Shown in pieces: positions 44,181-58,078 of a DNA stretch of 64,000 nt. This stretch comes from Carnegiea gigantea (taxonomy: Eukaryota > Streptophyta > Magnoliopsida > Caryophyllales > Cactaceae). Location: contig JAKOGI010002391.1 in assembly GCA_029747015.1 (NCBI GenBank), forward strand, positions 40,115 through 104,114, given 5' to 3'. The notes below the pieces were generated by a model. It did no database searches. It had not been told where the DNA came from and saw only the letters and a list, made by a program, of their open reading frames with translations. Position 1 is the stretch's first letter, and every line of letters starts with the position of its first letter. A program made the translations under genes and the position numbers.

Positions 44181-47100
44181 TGTAATAACCCAACCCTAAA
44201 CCATATTTATTTATTTAAATCATATTTATTTATTTAATTAATCATGTTTATTCATTTAATTAATTATGTTTATTGATTTAATCAATCATAGCTATTTGTT
44301 TAACCAAATCATGTTTATTAATTCAATTACACACAATTTATATATTTACCAAATTACCCTGTGTCATTTAAATTTTCGACTTTCATTTACCATATTTAAT
44401 CATCCCGGTTGGGAAAAATTTTATTTGGGTCCTATTTTGCAATTCAAGTTTCATTGATTGTTAATTCAAGTTTCATTGATTGTTAATTCAAGTTTCGTTG
44501 ATTAATTAAATTTCAGGTGAATCGATAGTGGGCCTCGATAATTATGATTGAGAGTTCAATTATTTTCCATAACATCACAAAATTTTAAGTTTTAGCTACG
44601 TAAAAACTTGGACCTGAATTCATTTATTTTGACCCAATTCATTGGGCCCAAATTATGGCCCAATTCCATTGGGCTCAAATTTTATCCCGAAAATTTTGGT
44701 GCGATTAAATTAAGTTAATCACCATTGTTTGTCCCTAATTTTAATTAGCAAAAAGTCACTTTTTGGCGGATAAATAATAGACAAATTTGACCTAGATAAG
44801 CATCCAAGTCAATTTCTTCTCACCAAGCAAAGACTAGTCTTCTACTCTCCTCCACCTATTTTTCCTCCCTTCCGCATGGCTGTTTGTTGCTATCCCGGGG
44901 CCGTTTCAGCTAGTCCTGCCACCTTTCAGCCACTTACCGCCATCCCTTGGCCACAAGGCAGCCACCTACAGCCACCCTATCCACCCCCATGCTCCCACAA
45001 ACATCCAACACCACTTATACCTCTTTTTTAAGTATCAAAGTGAGTACACCCTAACTTGATCTTGATGTGTTTTTGGTTTTTATAATTGTTTTGGTCATGT
45101 TTTATGTTCTTGAGATCAAGATAGATGTTATCATGCAAATTCTGTTAACTTTGAGGATGTTAATCATGGTGGAGTTGAACTTGAAGCATGTTAAGGGTTG
45201 GGGTTTGTCATGATCAAGTTAGCTTAAGCCAAGTGATGGATTTGTATTGTTTTGAATATGATTTTATAATGTTTAGTATTATTGATGATTATGATGATGT
45301 TTTTGGTGATTTGGAATGATTTCAAGTGAGGATTTATGTGAAAAAAAAGAGGAGAAAACAAAAACAGTGAGGGCTGAAAATGGAAGAAAATATGGGTGAC
45401 TCTGAGATTAAACTGTTAATGCTCGGCGCACTGAAAAATTATGATTTTTAGTGGGTAAATAGGTCAGTGTGTTAGCTTTCACGTTTCTTCTGAATCGCCT
45501 TAATCTGAGTTCTGTGGACAAAGTTATGGTCATTTTATGACGACTGCATAGGCTAGACCAAAACTGGCATATTTATGTTCTAACCCCATTTTGGGAATCC
45601 TATGGTGGGAATCATGCTTGGTGTTATGAATGAAAGTTTTTTGAGACTTCTTAATCTTTCCATATTTGGATTTTTGGTCTCCATTTGTGGTCAAGGGTGA
45701 AAGTAATGAACTTTTGAAATGAACTGAGCTACTTTGGTGCAAATTGGGCTGTTATTTCAATTTCTGTGCAGCGTATACTTGCAGAAAAATTCTGAAAAAT
45801 TTACTGTAGATTGTTCATATTATTTTTGAATTTTAGATAAGATTTCATGAATTTTAGTTGGGTATTTTGCATTTGGTGATTTTTGGAAGCATTTAGAGTA
45901 ATTATGTAAAGAGTAATAATAAAGATTGAGTGAGATTGATCATGCTCTCATTTTGTGCATTTTGGGCCAAGCAAGGTCATTTAAGGGTGAAATAAATATT
46001 CATAGACTTTCATGGAGCTTTTAGCTTGATTAATAAGAAAGAAGAAGATAAGTATACAATTTAGGAGCTTATTTATGAGCTTTGAATCAATTATAGACTT
46101 TACAAAGAAAATACCAAGTTTAGTGAGCTTAATAGATTCTATTGAGTTCAATGACTCATTTGAGGTGAAATTCTATATATAATGAATTTATGAATGAAAT
46201 ATGCGAAGTGGGAGAGTTGTGACTCAGAAATCATATTTATTAGGCCAAGTTATTGCAGTTTACGCTATTTTGAATCAAGATATGTCTCTCTTAACCTCAA
46301 ACCTTTATTGTTTACTTATTTTAGAATGTATCGAATGTATTTATCAAGCCAATCTAGTGTACTCGCTGTTATCTTGAACTAAACTATACATCAGCGAGTT
46401 TTAAACCCGTATTAGCAACCTATCTCAGAGAAGGCTACAGCCACTCTCTCATTTGTCGCCATTAAGGCCTTTTGCATGGTAATCTCATTTATCTCATTGT
46501 GGTCTATTTTACTTTCATTTACTTTATATCAGATTTAATTACTTTTATTAATTCAGTTTTAAAGTTATATTGAAATACCCAGGTTATGTATACCATTTAA
46601 TTACTCAATTTCTATTACACATACTTACTCAATTATATGAGTAAGGATCATTTATTGACTAACGTACCTACGATGACATTTATGAAATAGAATCAAGGCC
46701 TAGTTATCGATCAAAGTGTTATCAAGTCAGAATATATTTATCAAGTCAGATGACATTTATGAAACAGATAAAATTTATCAAGTCAGATGACATTTTTTTA
46801 AAGATTCAAGGTACGTCCATTGCCTGTATCTTCAGAAAGCAAAACATGTTTATCAATTTATAACTTTTAATGAGTTTATCAATGAATCGGTTTACATAGT
46901 GATTTGCCATTTAACTTATGACCCTATCAATTATCATCTATATGGCATCAGCCCATCATTTACCCGCGTGGCTTCAGGCCAATCTTGATCGGATTGGCAG
47001 GTGTACACCTCTGTACAGATTATATCATTATAAGGGGTTCACATCCAGATAGTAATAAGCAATTCAGTTTTATATTACTTTCATTTTCATTGTTATTGTA

Positions 47101-47601
47101 AACTAAATGAATTGCAAAGACGGGTACCCATCAACAGTGTTTCTACGCTCATTTTACAATAAAGGAATACCTGTACTGAGTTTTAGTTCACATTTTTGAA
47201 TTGTTTTCATGTTTTCCATTTTAGGCGATGAAGTATCACATGTTTCTCGATTTAGCAAGCCCTTTTGGATGTCATCAGATGCTCACAGTGGATTCAGCAT
47301 AGTATGAATATTGGGATCAACCTCAAGGTCAAGTTGGGTCTATATTCAAGATACTTGTGTAGTGTGGAGTGCGAATTAGCACATGATATGATTAAGTCGA
47401 TTGCATTGAAGTTGAACTATTATGGACCTTGATCTTAGAGTGTTTCAGTTTAATCGAAAATATGATTATGAACATGAGTTACAAGATTAAATGGTTTCAG
47501 TGAGCCTTATCCTTATTAGGACGGTAGTAGCACCTTCTATCATTAAGTCTTCGACTGCAGTTTTTCATAAATCATATCATTAGCATTTTGGGGGAGTTAC
47601 A
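44181..47601 (+). repeat. 5' LTR of gypsy element
   Basis: 3,421 bp with AT-rich TTAATTAATCATGTTTATT repeats near its start and a triplicated TTAATTCAAGTTTC unit near 44440-44510 that is shorter in the other LTR. Short ORFs inside are incidental. Confidence 0.88.
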
Positions 47602-47605
47602 GTTA

Positions 47606-47618
47606 TGGTATCAGAGCT
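47606..47618 (+). promoter_or_regulatory. Primer-binding site of gypsy element (initiator tRNA-Met)
   Basis: TGGTATCAGAGCT begins 4 bp after the LTR end. Confidence 0.85.
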
Positions 47619-49689
47619 AAGGTTTTAAGGGCCACTGTGAGCTATTAAGTATTTATAGGTTAGCTATCAAGGTGTGTATGAGTTATGTTGGACTAGCTAA
47701 ATGAGCTATTGACTATAAGTTCATAGGTATGGACATATATGGAGGAACCATTTTCATTTGGGTGACTCAATCATTTGGTAATATCCTGGGATTCGAGCAT
47801 TAGCAAAGTGGAGTGTGGAACCATTTAGGCCACTTGTTATTGAGGTATGCTCTCATTTATCTGGGAGTTGTATTGTATGTTTCATTTCTCTCATTTGCTT
47901 AAATTTTTGCAATCGTGCATTCTGGGTGTGTGACCCGTTGAGTTATGAACTCTGCCGTATGATCGTTGAGCTATTGAAGTATTTCTCTCCATTTCAGGTA
48001 TCTATTGTACAACTTTAAGCTTGGGTTTTAGCTAGTTTTTAGGCAAAACTCGGTCCATTTCGCTCCAAAATTTGAGAGTTTCATTGAGGTGTATTAGCAT
48101 ACATGATAAAGAGTATAGTGATGTTTAAAACCCATTACGGGAATGCCATTTGCAAGTTGGTATATCTTTGAATTGAATCAGTATGAGATGGAATTACTGT
48201 AGAAAATCCTGTGACTGTAGTTCAGTAGCTTGTGGTGTGCTACTTGGCACTATATGGGTGGTACGAGTAAAATTAAGCTGTCATTCTTGACATTAGGACC
48301 TTCCATCAGTAATGCTCCTATTACTTCCTGTCATTGACTTATTTCTACCCCAGTTACCTTGAATTGTATAGAGGCATCATTTCTTTACCACTCACACTCT
48401 GTTGATTTGTAACGGAGTGTTTATAAAAAATCGCATATGTGGTCTGTGGGGAGTTCCTTAAACACATCTGAGCAACCTTTCCTATAGGTGATTCAAACTC
48501 TGACAATTATAATCGTTTAATTCTTTATTTCCATAACGGAGCCTATAATGACCCCCGTTATACATTACTGTGTGATTTGTAGTTCTTCCTAACCATATTT
48601 GACCCATTCTACTTATAGTTCAGTCATCACTATGTTTATATTTTTATTGTCACCTACTTTAATTCCTTACTTCTACTTGGCCACTATTCATTTATTGCTT
48701 GCAAAGCCTTTGGTTGCTTCAGACCAAGTCATTGAGTGCCCTTTTAGCAATTAAATGGATCCATATTGTTCGTGTTTCTATAGCACCGTAATGTCATGTT
48801 GGCATACTACTCTATGGTAGTGACTGTATGTCGTTACTTAAGTTATTTTAGCAATCATTTCTTTACTAGGACAGCCTATCTTATTAATGATAAATAACGA
48901 TTTGTGCTATTTCCATGTGTCATAGTTTTGGAGTTTATATGCCTACCCAAGACTTTTATTTACTGTAGAATGTGTTATTGATGGATGTCATTATGTTCAG
49001 TCATACGACTGACTCCTTCATCTTGACGTATTGGCCTTTCAAACACCCGATGAATAAAATTTCCCTTCTGGTGGTACTGACCCTCATCTTCATCAATTTT
49101 CTCATATACGGGTATCGTATGACTTTTCAAATGCCTCTTTGGTAATCTGTTAGATTTCTTCACCTTCAGTACTTAATACTTCCTCTCAATTTCATAACAT
49201 TGTTCATTTACTTTACTATCATGGCCATCATGAGTAAACTGCATGCCTTGTATATGGAGGTCATTTATATGCCGTACGTCTTTCATTACGAATCTTCGTC
49301 CTATCATTCATTCAGTTTACATGCCTGTCCTTTATCACCAATAAAGAAATATCTTTGCAAAAGTTCACGGTGTTTTACATCTCTTTACACTTTAGATCAT
49401 CCCCTGTCTTTTAAATTTGCTGAAACAAGTAAGCAGTTGAATGTGTTATCTTTTATAAATATGCCTCTATTAGTATTGCTGAACCATATTCATTGGGCAT
49501 TCAATCCATTTTGATTGGCAGACCTTGTTATCATTATGGGGATGAACTAATTGTGTACTTATAGAAGTTGACTTGTAAAGATCTTGAGGTTAGTTTAAAA
49601 AATGAGGAAAGATTAGACGTGCGTTTCTATGGACCGAGGGAAGAATAACCCTATTTCCACCTGATTACACTATGCAAGTGAGTTATTGT
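47619..49689 (+). other. 5' interior of gypsy element, no recognisable gag
   Basis: The first 150 bp look like the usual gypsy leader. Beyond that I cannot find a gag or protease motif in any frame. It may be very decayed or replaced sequence. Confidence 0.5.
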
Positions 49690-50160
49690 GCCAGTAATGC
49701 ATTGAATATTAGTGATATCCCAACTACACTCGGTACATACTTATCTATAATTATAGTTTGTGAATTTAGAGATGTTTCATTTGAAGACTTTCAGGGCTGC
49801 TTTCCCCTAAGAAACATTGATTTTCAGATCAACCTAGTTGTAGGTGCTCAATTCATTTTCAGAGCCCCCATCGTATGACCCCCAGTAGAGTTCAAAGAAC
49901 TAAAGATTTAGTAAGATGAGTTGTTACAGAAGGGAGTTATTTGACCAAATGTGTCACCGCGGGAGACCCTAGTTTTATATGTGTGAAGAAGGAATGTAGA
50001 ACCTTATGGTTGCGTACTGCATACAAAGAGTTGAACAAGATCACTATAAAAAACAAGTGCCCTATACCTTGAATAAATGATTTATGGGATTAACTTCTAA
50101 TAACAGCATTCTTTTCTAGGAATGATTTGAGGTCCGGATATCACACCTAAATCATACAAC
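49690..50160 (+). pseudogene. Gypsy protease-RT junction and RT start, decayed
   Basis: The translation runs from a DVSFEDFQG segment (about 49772) through IDFQINLVVGAQ, PVEFKELKDLVR (about 49882) and KELNKITIKNKCPIP (about 50027) to a DLRSGYHT-like segment (about 50130). This is the order of the gypsy RT N-terminus. Stops (for example 49876-49878 and near 49918) and the loss of everything downstream make it a remnant. Confidence 0.78.
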
Positions 50161-51329
50161 CACAGTTTATCTTTTACAGAATGCCCTTTATAATAATTCT
50201 TGAAATTGTTTGCTTGTCTCATCTTTAAAACTTGATACTATCCAATATTGTTTAATCTCCCTTGCATTTCAACCCGATATTTCCTATTAGCGTAATCTTC
50301 CATGTCTTTGCAAGCCCATTGTTAAATGTGCAATATATTTTTGTTCGACCTTATATGGTTGTCAACATTTCAGTGCTCTCGACCTTCACCATCTTTATTT
50401 CATGATCATGAGTTGTAGTTCATTCCGCTGAGAGCCGATTCACACATCTACCTTACATCTTATTTATTCATAATGATAAGCTCGTATAACTTATTCTGAA
50501 CTCATAATGTAATTCAACTCTTATTGTTGTGGGTAATTGTGATTGTCATAATCCCCTTACTCTCTTTATTTTGAACTTCAACCCCCACACATATATCTTA
50601 CATTTCGATAAATAAACTTCCGCTTTCTCTATTTAATCTTATTGTTGTATTCGAATTGGCTTCATGTGAGCAAAGGCATGCTCCTATTGTGGCTTGCTCA
50701 ATCTATTTATCTATCCATTGGCACTTTGCTTATCCAATCTATTTGCCTCTCTATTGCACTTTGCTTATCCAATTTATTTATCTATTTATTGCACATTACT
50801 TGTCCCATCTATCTATTGCACTTATCTTGTTGCTTGTGGCTATAAAGTCACCTAGTTGAAGCTCAATTGCTTGTCATCTTGTTTTCAATTCATCAGTTAA
50901 ACTCGAGTATAACCGCGCCATCTTTCTCCTGGGCTGATTATTTATTGGACCCTTTATGATCCATATGTATAAACCATAATTCTTATGGCATTATATTTCA
51001 CAATTCATGATACACTTATGGTTATCTTTATTCTAACCACCCCATGTTAATCCCTCCTTTATAAATCTTTTCTAGTCTCATTGTTTATTTCTTTTGTTCC
51101 TAATGACTCACTTGACTATCAATCCCATCATTTTTATCCCTGACCATGTTTATTCTAGCATCTAATTCGGACTTAGAGCAGATTTTAGACTAGTCTGATG
51201 AGGGAAGACCACGTGATGCATTAAGAACATCAGATGAGGACATTTTGATAAGGGCATAATCTCAAGCAATGTCTAGCAGTATTAGAGTAAGCTAGAAGAA
51301 GTATCGAGAATAATAAAACAGTTCAAGTA
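50161..51329 (+). other. Middle of gypsy interior, no recognisable domain
   Basis: T-rich sequence with local repeats such as TTATCTATC- and CACTTTGCTTATCC-like units near 50700-50810. A functional element would carry the RT core, RNase H and integrase core here in about 2.5 kb; only 1.2 kb of unrelated-looking DNA is present. Confidence 0.55.
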
Positions 51330-51829
51330 CATGCTAAGATGACACAAGGACTACACAAGAGTCATATGGTCATATTGACCAAAGAAGGAGACAATCAAAG
51401 TTCAGATGAGATATAAAGTATTCCAAAGGGCTTATCTAGTCAAGGGTGTCAAGGGACTAGATATAAGAGATAATTGAGTCCTCATTACATTGGGCTTTAT
51501 GAGTCAGTATCAGAATACTTATTAGGAAATGCAGTGGTTTTCATATTTATTAGTGGTCAAGATAGAGAACTAGTAGAGTAGAGTACCTCCTTTGTAGTAA
51601 CAAGTTTTTCTTTTGAAGAGAATATCAATTTTTGAACCAAAGTAATCAAGCCAGTGAAGTCACTGAGGATATAGATACTCGACTACAGGATTAAGCAACT
51701 ATGCACTTTGGGCTAATAATACCTTTTTGGAGGGAAGCAGTAAAACACAACTATCCATACTTGAGGTGGCATTGCATACATGATCAAAATCATAAGTTTC
51801 GAAGACGAAACTCTTTATGGGGGAAAGGC
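51330..51829 (+). pseudogene. Gypsy integrase C-terminus (GPY/F module) and tail, decayed
   Basis: Fragments in different frames match the end of chromoviral integrase: AKMTQGLHKSHM near 51332, LSPHYIGLYES near 51468-51500 (GPY/F module), AVKHNYPYL near 51729, and SFEDETLYGGK just before the PPT. No intact chromodomain can be claimed. Confidence 0.65.
51817..51829 (+). promoter_or_regulatory. Polypurine tract of gypsy element
   Basis: ATGGGGGAAAGGC directly precedes the 3' LTR. Confidence 0.75.
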
Positions 51830-54800
51830 TGTAATAACCCAACCCTAACTCATATTTATTTATTTAAATCAAATTTATTTTATTTAATTAATTATGTTTA
51901 TTCATTTAATTAATCATGTTTATTGATTTAATCAATCATGGTTATTTGTTTAACCAAATCATGTTTATTAATTCAATTACACTCAATTTATATATTTATC
52001 GAATTATCTTATGTCATTTAAATTTTCGGCTTTCAGTTATCATATTTAATCATCCGGTTGGGGGATATTTCATTTGGGTCCTATTTTGCAATTCAAGTTT
52101 CATTGATTGTTAATTTAAGTTTTGTTAATTGATTAAATTTCAGATGAAGTGATAGTAGGCTTCGACAATTATGATTGAGCGTTAAATTATTTTTCATAAT
52201 GTTACAAAATTTTAAGCTTTAGCTACGCAAAAACTTGGGCCCAAATTCATTTATTTTGGCCAAATTCATTGGGCCCAAATTATGGCCCAATTCCATTAGG
52301 CTTAAATTTTGGACCGAAAATTTTGGGGTAATTAAATTAAGTTAATCACCATCATTTGTCCCTATTTTTAATTAGCAAAAAGCCACTTTTTGATGGATAA
52401 ATATCAGCCAAATTTGACCTAGATGAGCATCCAAGTCATTTTCTTCTCACCAAGCAAAGACTAGTCTTCTACTCTCCACCTATTTTTCCTCCCTCCCACA
52501 TGGCTGTTTGCTACTGTCTCAGGGTTGTTTCAGCTATCTACCACCTTACAGCCACTTGCCGCCATCCCTTGGCCACCAGGCAGCCACCTACTGCCACCCT
52601 ATCTGCCCCCATACTCCCACAAACATCCAACACTACTTATAACTCTTTTTCAAGCATCAAAGTGAGTAAACCCTAACTTGATCTTGATGTAGTTTTGGTT
52701 TTTATGATTGTTTTAGTTATGTTTTATATTCTTGAGATCAAGATAGGTGTTATCATGCAAATTCTATTGACTTTGGGGATGTTGAACATGGTGGAGTTGA
52801 ACTTGCAGCATGTTAAGGATTAGGGTTTGTCATGATCAAGTTAGCTTAAGTGAACTAATGGATTTGTATTATTTTGAATATGATTTGGTAATATTTAGTC
52901 TTATTGATGATTATGATGATGTTTTTGGTGATTTGGAATGATTTTAAGTGAGGATTTATGTGAAAAAAAGAGAAAAAAGTAAAAACAGTGAGGGTAAAAA
53001 AGGGCAAAAAACAGGGGTGATTTTAAGATTAAACTGTTAATAATCGGCCCACTAAAAAAATTATGATTTTTGGTGGGTAAATAGGTCATTGTGTTATCTT
53101 TCGAATTCCTTTTGAATCGCCTTAATTCGAGTTCTGTAGACAAAGTTATGGTCATTTTATGAGGATTGCACAGGTTAGACCAAAACTAGCATACTTATGT
53201 TCTAGCCCCATTTTGGAAATCTTATGGTGGAAATCATGCTTGGTGTTATGAATGAAAGTTTTTTGAGACTTCTTAATCTTTTTATGTTTGGGTTTTAGGT
53301 CTCCATTTGTGGTCAAGGGTGAAAGTAATGAATTTTTGAAGTGAACTGATATGCTTTGGTGTAAATTGGGCTGTTATTCTAATTTTTATGCAACGTATAC
53401 TTGGAAGAAAATTCTAAAAATTGTACTATAGATTGTCCATATTATTTTCAAATTTCCTATAAGATTTCATGAATTTCGGCTGGGTATTTTCAGTTTGATG
53501 ATTTTTGGAAGCATTTTAAGTAATTGTGTAAAGAGTAATAATAAAGATTGAGTGAGATTGGTCATGCACCCATTTTGTGTATTTTGGGCCAAGCAAGGTT
53601 ATTTAATGGGGAAATGAATATTCATGGACTTTCATGGATCTTTTAGCTTGATTAATGAGAAAGAAGAAGATAAGTATACAATTTAGGAGCTTGTTTATGA
53701 GCTTTGAATCAATTATGGACTTTACAAAAAAAATACCAAGTTTAGTGAACTTAATAGCTTCTATTGAGTTCAATGACTCATTTGGGGTGGAATTCTATAT
53801 ATAATGGATTTATAAATGAAATATGAGAAGTGGGGAGAGTTGTGACTTAGAAACCATATTTATTAGACCAAATTATTATAGTTTACGCTATTTTGAGCCA
53901 AGATATATCTCTTTTGGCCTCAAACCTTTATTACTTACTCATTTTAGAATGTATCAAATGCATTTATCAAGCTAATCTAGTGTACTCGCTGTTATCTTAA
54001 ACCAAGCTATACATCAGCGAGCCTTAAACCGGTATCAGCAACCTATCTCAGAAAAGGCCACAACCACTCTCTCATTTGTTACCATCAAGGCCTTTTCTAT
54101 AGTAATCTCATTTATCTCATTGTGGTCTATTTTACTTTTATTTACTTTATATCGGATTTAATTACTTTTATTAATTTAGTTTTGAAGTTATATTGAAATA
54201 CCCAAGTTATATATACCATTTAATTACTCAATTTCTATTACATATACTTACTCAATTATGTGAGTAAGGATGATTTACTGACTACACATGCCTATGATGA
54301 CATTTATGAAACAGAATCGAGGCCTAGTTATCGATCCCGATTGTGAGTAAGTGTTATCAAGTTAGAACATATTTATCAAGTCAGATGATATTTATGAAAC
54401 ATATGAAATTTATCTAGTCAGATGACATTTTTTAAAAAACTTAAGGTACATCCATTGCCTGTATCTTCAGAAAGCAGAACATGTTTATCAAGTTACAACT
54501 CTTAATGAGTTATTAATGAATCAGTTTATGCAGTGATTTACCATTTAACTTGTGACCCCATCAGTTATCATCTATAGGGCATCAGCCCATCATTTACCCG
54601 TGCAGCTTCAAGCTAACTCTTGATCGGATTGGCAGGTGTATACCTATGTATAGGTCATATCATTGCAAGGGATTTACATCTAGATAATAATGAGCAATTC
54701 TGTTTCATATTACTTTCATTTTTATTGTTATTGTAAACTAAATGAATTACAAAGGCGGGTATCGATCGACAGTATTTCTGTGCTCATTTTACAATATAGG

Positions 54801-55235
54801 AATGCATGTATTGAGTTTTAGCTCACATTTTCGAATTGCTTTCATGTTTTCATTTTAACTGATGAACTATCACATGTTTCTTCATTTAGCAAGCCTTTTT
54901 GGATGTCCTCAGATGCTCACAGTGGATTCAGCATAGCATGAATGTTGGGAATGACTTCAGAGTCAAGTTGGGTCTATATTCAATATACTTGTGTAGTGTG
55001 GAGTGTGAATTAGCACATGGTATGATCAAGTCGATTGTATTGAAGTTGAACTATTATGAACCTTGGTCTTAGAGTGTTTTAGTTTAATCGAAGTTGTGAT
55101 TGTAAACATGAGTTACAAGATTAAATGGTGTCAGTGAGCCTTATCCTTATTAGGACAGCAATAGTGCCTTCTATCATTAAGTCTTCCTCTGTAGTTTTCC
55201 GTAAATCATGTCCTTAGTATTTTGGGGGCGTCACA
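51830..55235 (+). repeat. 3' LTR of gypsy element
   Basis: 3,406 bp, colinear with the 5' LTR with many substitutions and small indels. Confidence 0.88.
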
Positions 55236-55240
55236 TAAAT

Positions 55241-56319
55241 AAAGAGGTGTTGAAAGTTGTATAATTCTAAGGGGTGTATTGAACTGGAAAATGGTTGTAG
55301 TAGTAGCACAGAACCCCAATCGTTGTGGTGGCACCCTAGAACCCACTTCTAGGCCGTTCAATCAGCTGGTTTAGCATTGAATCAAACCAGGGAACCGGGT
55401 AGTAGCTAGTTTTGCTTGCTGGGGGGAGCTTGCAATTTTCGTATATTTTAGGCTGAAGAGTGTCAAAACTAAAGGGTCCTACTCTAGAGTGTACTTGGTC
55501 CAAATTGGAATATTCCATAACCTCTTAGATAGGACCTCAACACTAAGAATAGAGGGGTAACAGGTTGAACAGAGAAGAAGGAAGTAAGTGGCAAAGTCTG
55601 GAAAACAAATTTAAAGAAGTGTTGAGAAATTAAATGCTAAGTTAGGAATTGAAAGGCAAAAAAACGGAATGAAGACAAGCGAAAAATACATTGGCCTGGG
55701 GGTGGAGAGCAAAAATTCAATGACATTGGCTATTAGGAAGGGCAAGAATTTCGAATGAATTTGAATATAGCTTTGGAAGGATTTTGAGTTACTTGAATTG
55801 AGGGATAGGGTCTAAACTATGGCCCAAATAATTTCTTTAACATGGATGGAGGTAACTAACAGTGCCCGTCCAAGTTATTCGGAACAATATTTGAATGATT
55901 GGAAGGTTCTGTTTCTAAATGAGCATTTTTTTTAATTAATCCTATTCAAAATGAGATTTGAACTTGAACTATGAATAAATGGTTGATTATTGATGCTGGA
56001 TTTGAAAGGGTTAGGTGAAATTTGCAATTTGTCAAAGCAATCAATCATGTATCAGGAAAGCTAGTTTCAATCTGGAACCTAGGTTCTTGTATAGAAGGGT
56101 CACGACTGGAGAACCTAGACTCTTGTGGGGAAGAGTCATCGATACTCCGGCTACTATAATTACCTTCAAGACCCTGATGGGGGTGTTCTAGCTCTTCCAC
56201 CCATTACTTTCTCAAGATCCAGGGGCACTAGGTGATTAAATTAGCTAGAGGATATGACCACATATTAAACCAAATTTAACATGGTTTGGTTGGAAACAAC
56301 GAGGGAGTGTGGAATCTAA
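55241..56319. other. Non-coding stretch, no gene recognised
   Basis: Low-copy-looking sequence. A 60-codon minus-strand frame at 55336-55518 and the 56050-56250 segment do not match any family I know. Confidence 0.5.
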
Positions 56320-57785
56320 CCCCTTGGGTGAGCTAAGGGGAGTTGTTTAAAAGCACATGTGATTTGTATATCTCTTTCCTATCTCTTTTCCCAAATCCTG
56401 AAGGGTACTTCCAAGTTTTTGTTTAGCAATGGACACTGGGTCATGTTCGCGAAAGGTAACCTACATATGTACAACTAAGTTTATATTTATATAGTTATGT
56501 GTAATTTGACGAGTTTTGACCATATGCATCCAGTACTTTGGTTTTGGGAACTTGGATCATCCATTGATTGGTGGTTGCTCACCCCCTCCATGTTTTCTTT
56601 TCCTAAGTACCGGTCAGCAGTAAGTTACTGCTATTTTTCGGGCATGTTTAGATTAAAGGAGACATATTTAAGTGATGTTTTGGTGCTTTGGGTGAGCCAA
56701 GGGAGTTATTTAAAAGCACATGTGATTTATATATCTCTTTCCCATCTCTTTTTCTAAATCTTGAACAATACTTCCAGGTTTTTTTTTAACAAATTGCACC
56801 GGGTTGTGTTCTTGAAAGATAACATAAATATGTACAACTAAGTTTATATTTATATAGTTATGTGTAATACAAAGAGTTCTGACCATATGCATCCAGTGCT
56901 TTGGTTTTGGGAACTTGGATCATCCATTGATTGGTGGTTGCTCACCTCCTCCATATTTCCTTTTCCCAAGTACAGGTTAGCAGTAAGTTATTGCTATTTT
57001 TCTGGCATGTTTAGAGTAAAGCAGGCACACTTAAATGATGTTTTGGTGATTTGGGTGAGCCAAGGGAGTTATTTAAAAGCACGTGTGATTTATATATCTC
57101 TTTCCCATATCTTTTCCCAAGTCTTGAAGGATACTTCCAAGTTTTTTTTTTTTCCCCAGCAATTGGCACTAGCTTGTGTTCTTGAAAGATAGCGTAAATA
57201 TGTACAACTAAGTTTATATTTATATAGTTATGTGTAATTTAAAGAGTTTTGACCATATGCATCCGGTACTTTGCTTTTGGGAACTTGGATCATCCATTGA
57301 TTGGTGGTTGCTCACCCCCTCCATATTTCGTTTTCCTAAGTATAGGTCAGCAGTTAGTTACTGCTATTTTTCCGGCATGTTTAGAGTAAAGAAGGCATAC
57401 TTAAATGATGTTTTGGTGATTTGGGTGAGCCAAGGGGAGTGATTTAAAAGCATATGTGATTTATATATCTCTTTTCCCAAATCTTGCAGGATACTTCCAA
57501 GTGATTTTTTTTAAAGCAATTGGCATCGGATTGTGTTTTCAAAAGGCAACGTACATATGTATAACTAAGTTTATATTTATATAGTAATGTGTGACTTAAT
57601 GAGGTTTTGACCATATGCATGCGGTACTTTGGTTTTGGGAACTTGGATCATTCATTGATTGGTGGTTGGTCACCCACTCCATATTTCCTTTTCCCAAGTA
57701 CAGGTCAGTAGTAAGTTACTACTATTTTGTTGGCATGTTTAGAGTAAATAAGGCATACTTAAATGATGTTTTAGTGATGATATGC
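56320..57785 (+). repeat. Tandem array, about 360-bp unit, four copies plus a partial one
   Basis: The anchor ATGTACAACTAAGTTTATAT (first copy; slightly variant in the fourth) recurs at 56467, 56830, 57200 and 57557, giving units of 363, 370 and 357 bp. A partial copy begins near 56320. Each unit holds a shared frame: 56497-56757, 56860-57192 and 57230-57442 open with MCN and run through DHMHPVLWFWELG and FPKYR; the fourth (57615-57806) has lost the upstream ATG. Between copies 1 and 2, which I compared base by base, length differences fall in the T-rich spacer and not in the frame. I recognise no protein family. It could be a young satellite-like duplication or repeated exons of an unknown gene. 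Confidence 0.85.
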
Positions 57786-58078
57786 CGTGTGGTCATTCTG
57801 ATGTAGAAGTATCACTGCTAGAATTTTTTTTTTTTTTTTTTGGTTGGCTAAAGGGCTATAGGAGGCTTATGTAATGTTAAATGTAGCTATGGCTATGCAA
57901 GTAAGGCTCTGTTTGACCCTCTTATGGGACAAGCACCGTTCCTCTCATTTCTTTATAATTACAGAAAAGTTATAGCTAGTAGGTTGATACCTTCCATGAG
58001 TAATATGCTCAGGCGTGTAGCCTTCGAGCTTTACTTGGGAGATGTCCTATTCAGTGCATTAGTTCAATTTATACAGGT

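Larger units (their letters stand above)
44181..55235 (+). mobile_element. Ty3/gypsy chromovirus-like retrotransposon with 3.4-kb LTRs, internally deleted
   Basis: LTRs at 44181-47601 and 51830-55235 start TGTAATAACCCAACCC and end GTTACA/GTCACA. A perfect TAAAT TSD lies at 44176-44180 and 55236-55240. PBS and PPT are in place. Over the first 320 bp the LTRs differ by about 8%, older than the two Sireviruses. The interior is only 4,228 bp. It keeps the start of RT (49690-50160) and the integrase C-terminus (51330-51829); the RT core, RNase H and integrase catalytic core are missing or unrecognisable. The LTR size suits the Tekay/Del group, but clade assignment is tentative. Confidence 0.88.

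Noticed and set aside
47815..49514. Short frames in the gypsy interior (47815-48018, 48975-49163, 49200-49514)
   Set aside because: No gag or protease motif; likely chance frames in decayed DNA.
56320..57785. Tandem repeat considered as a CRISPR-like array
   Set aside because: Units are about 360 bp, directly adjacent, without short conserved repeats and unique spacers; the window is plant nuclear DNA.
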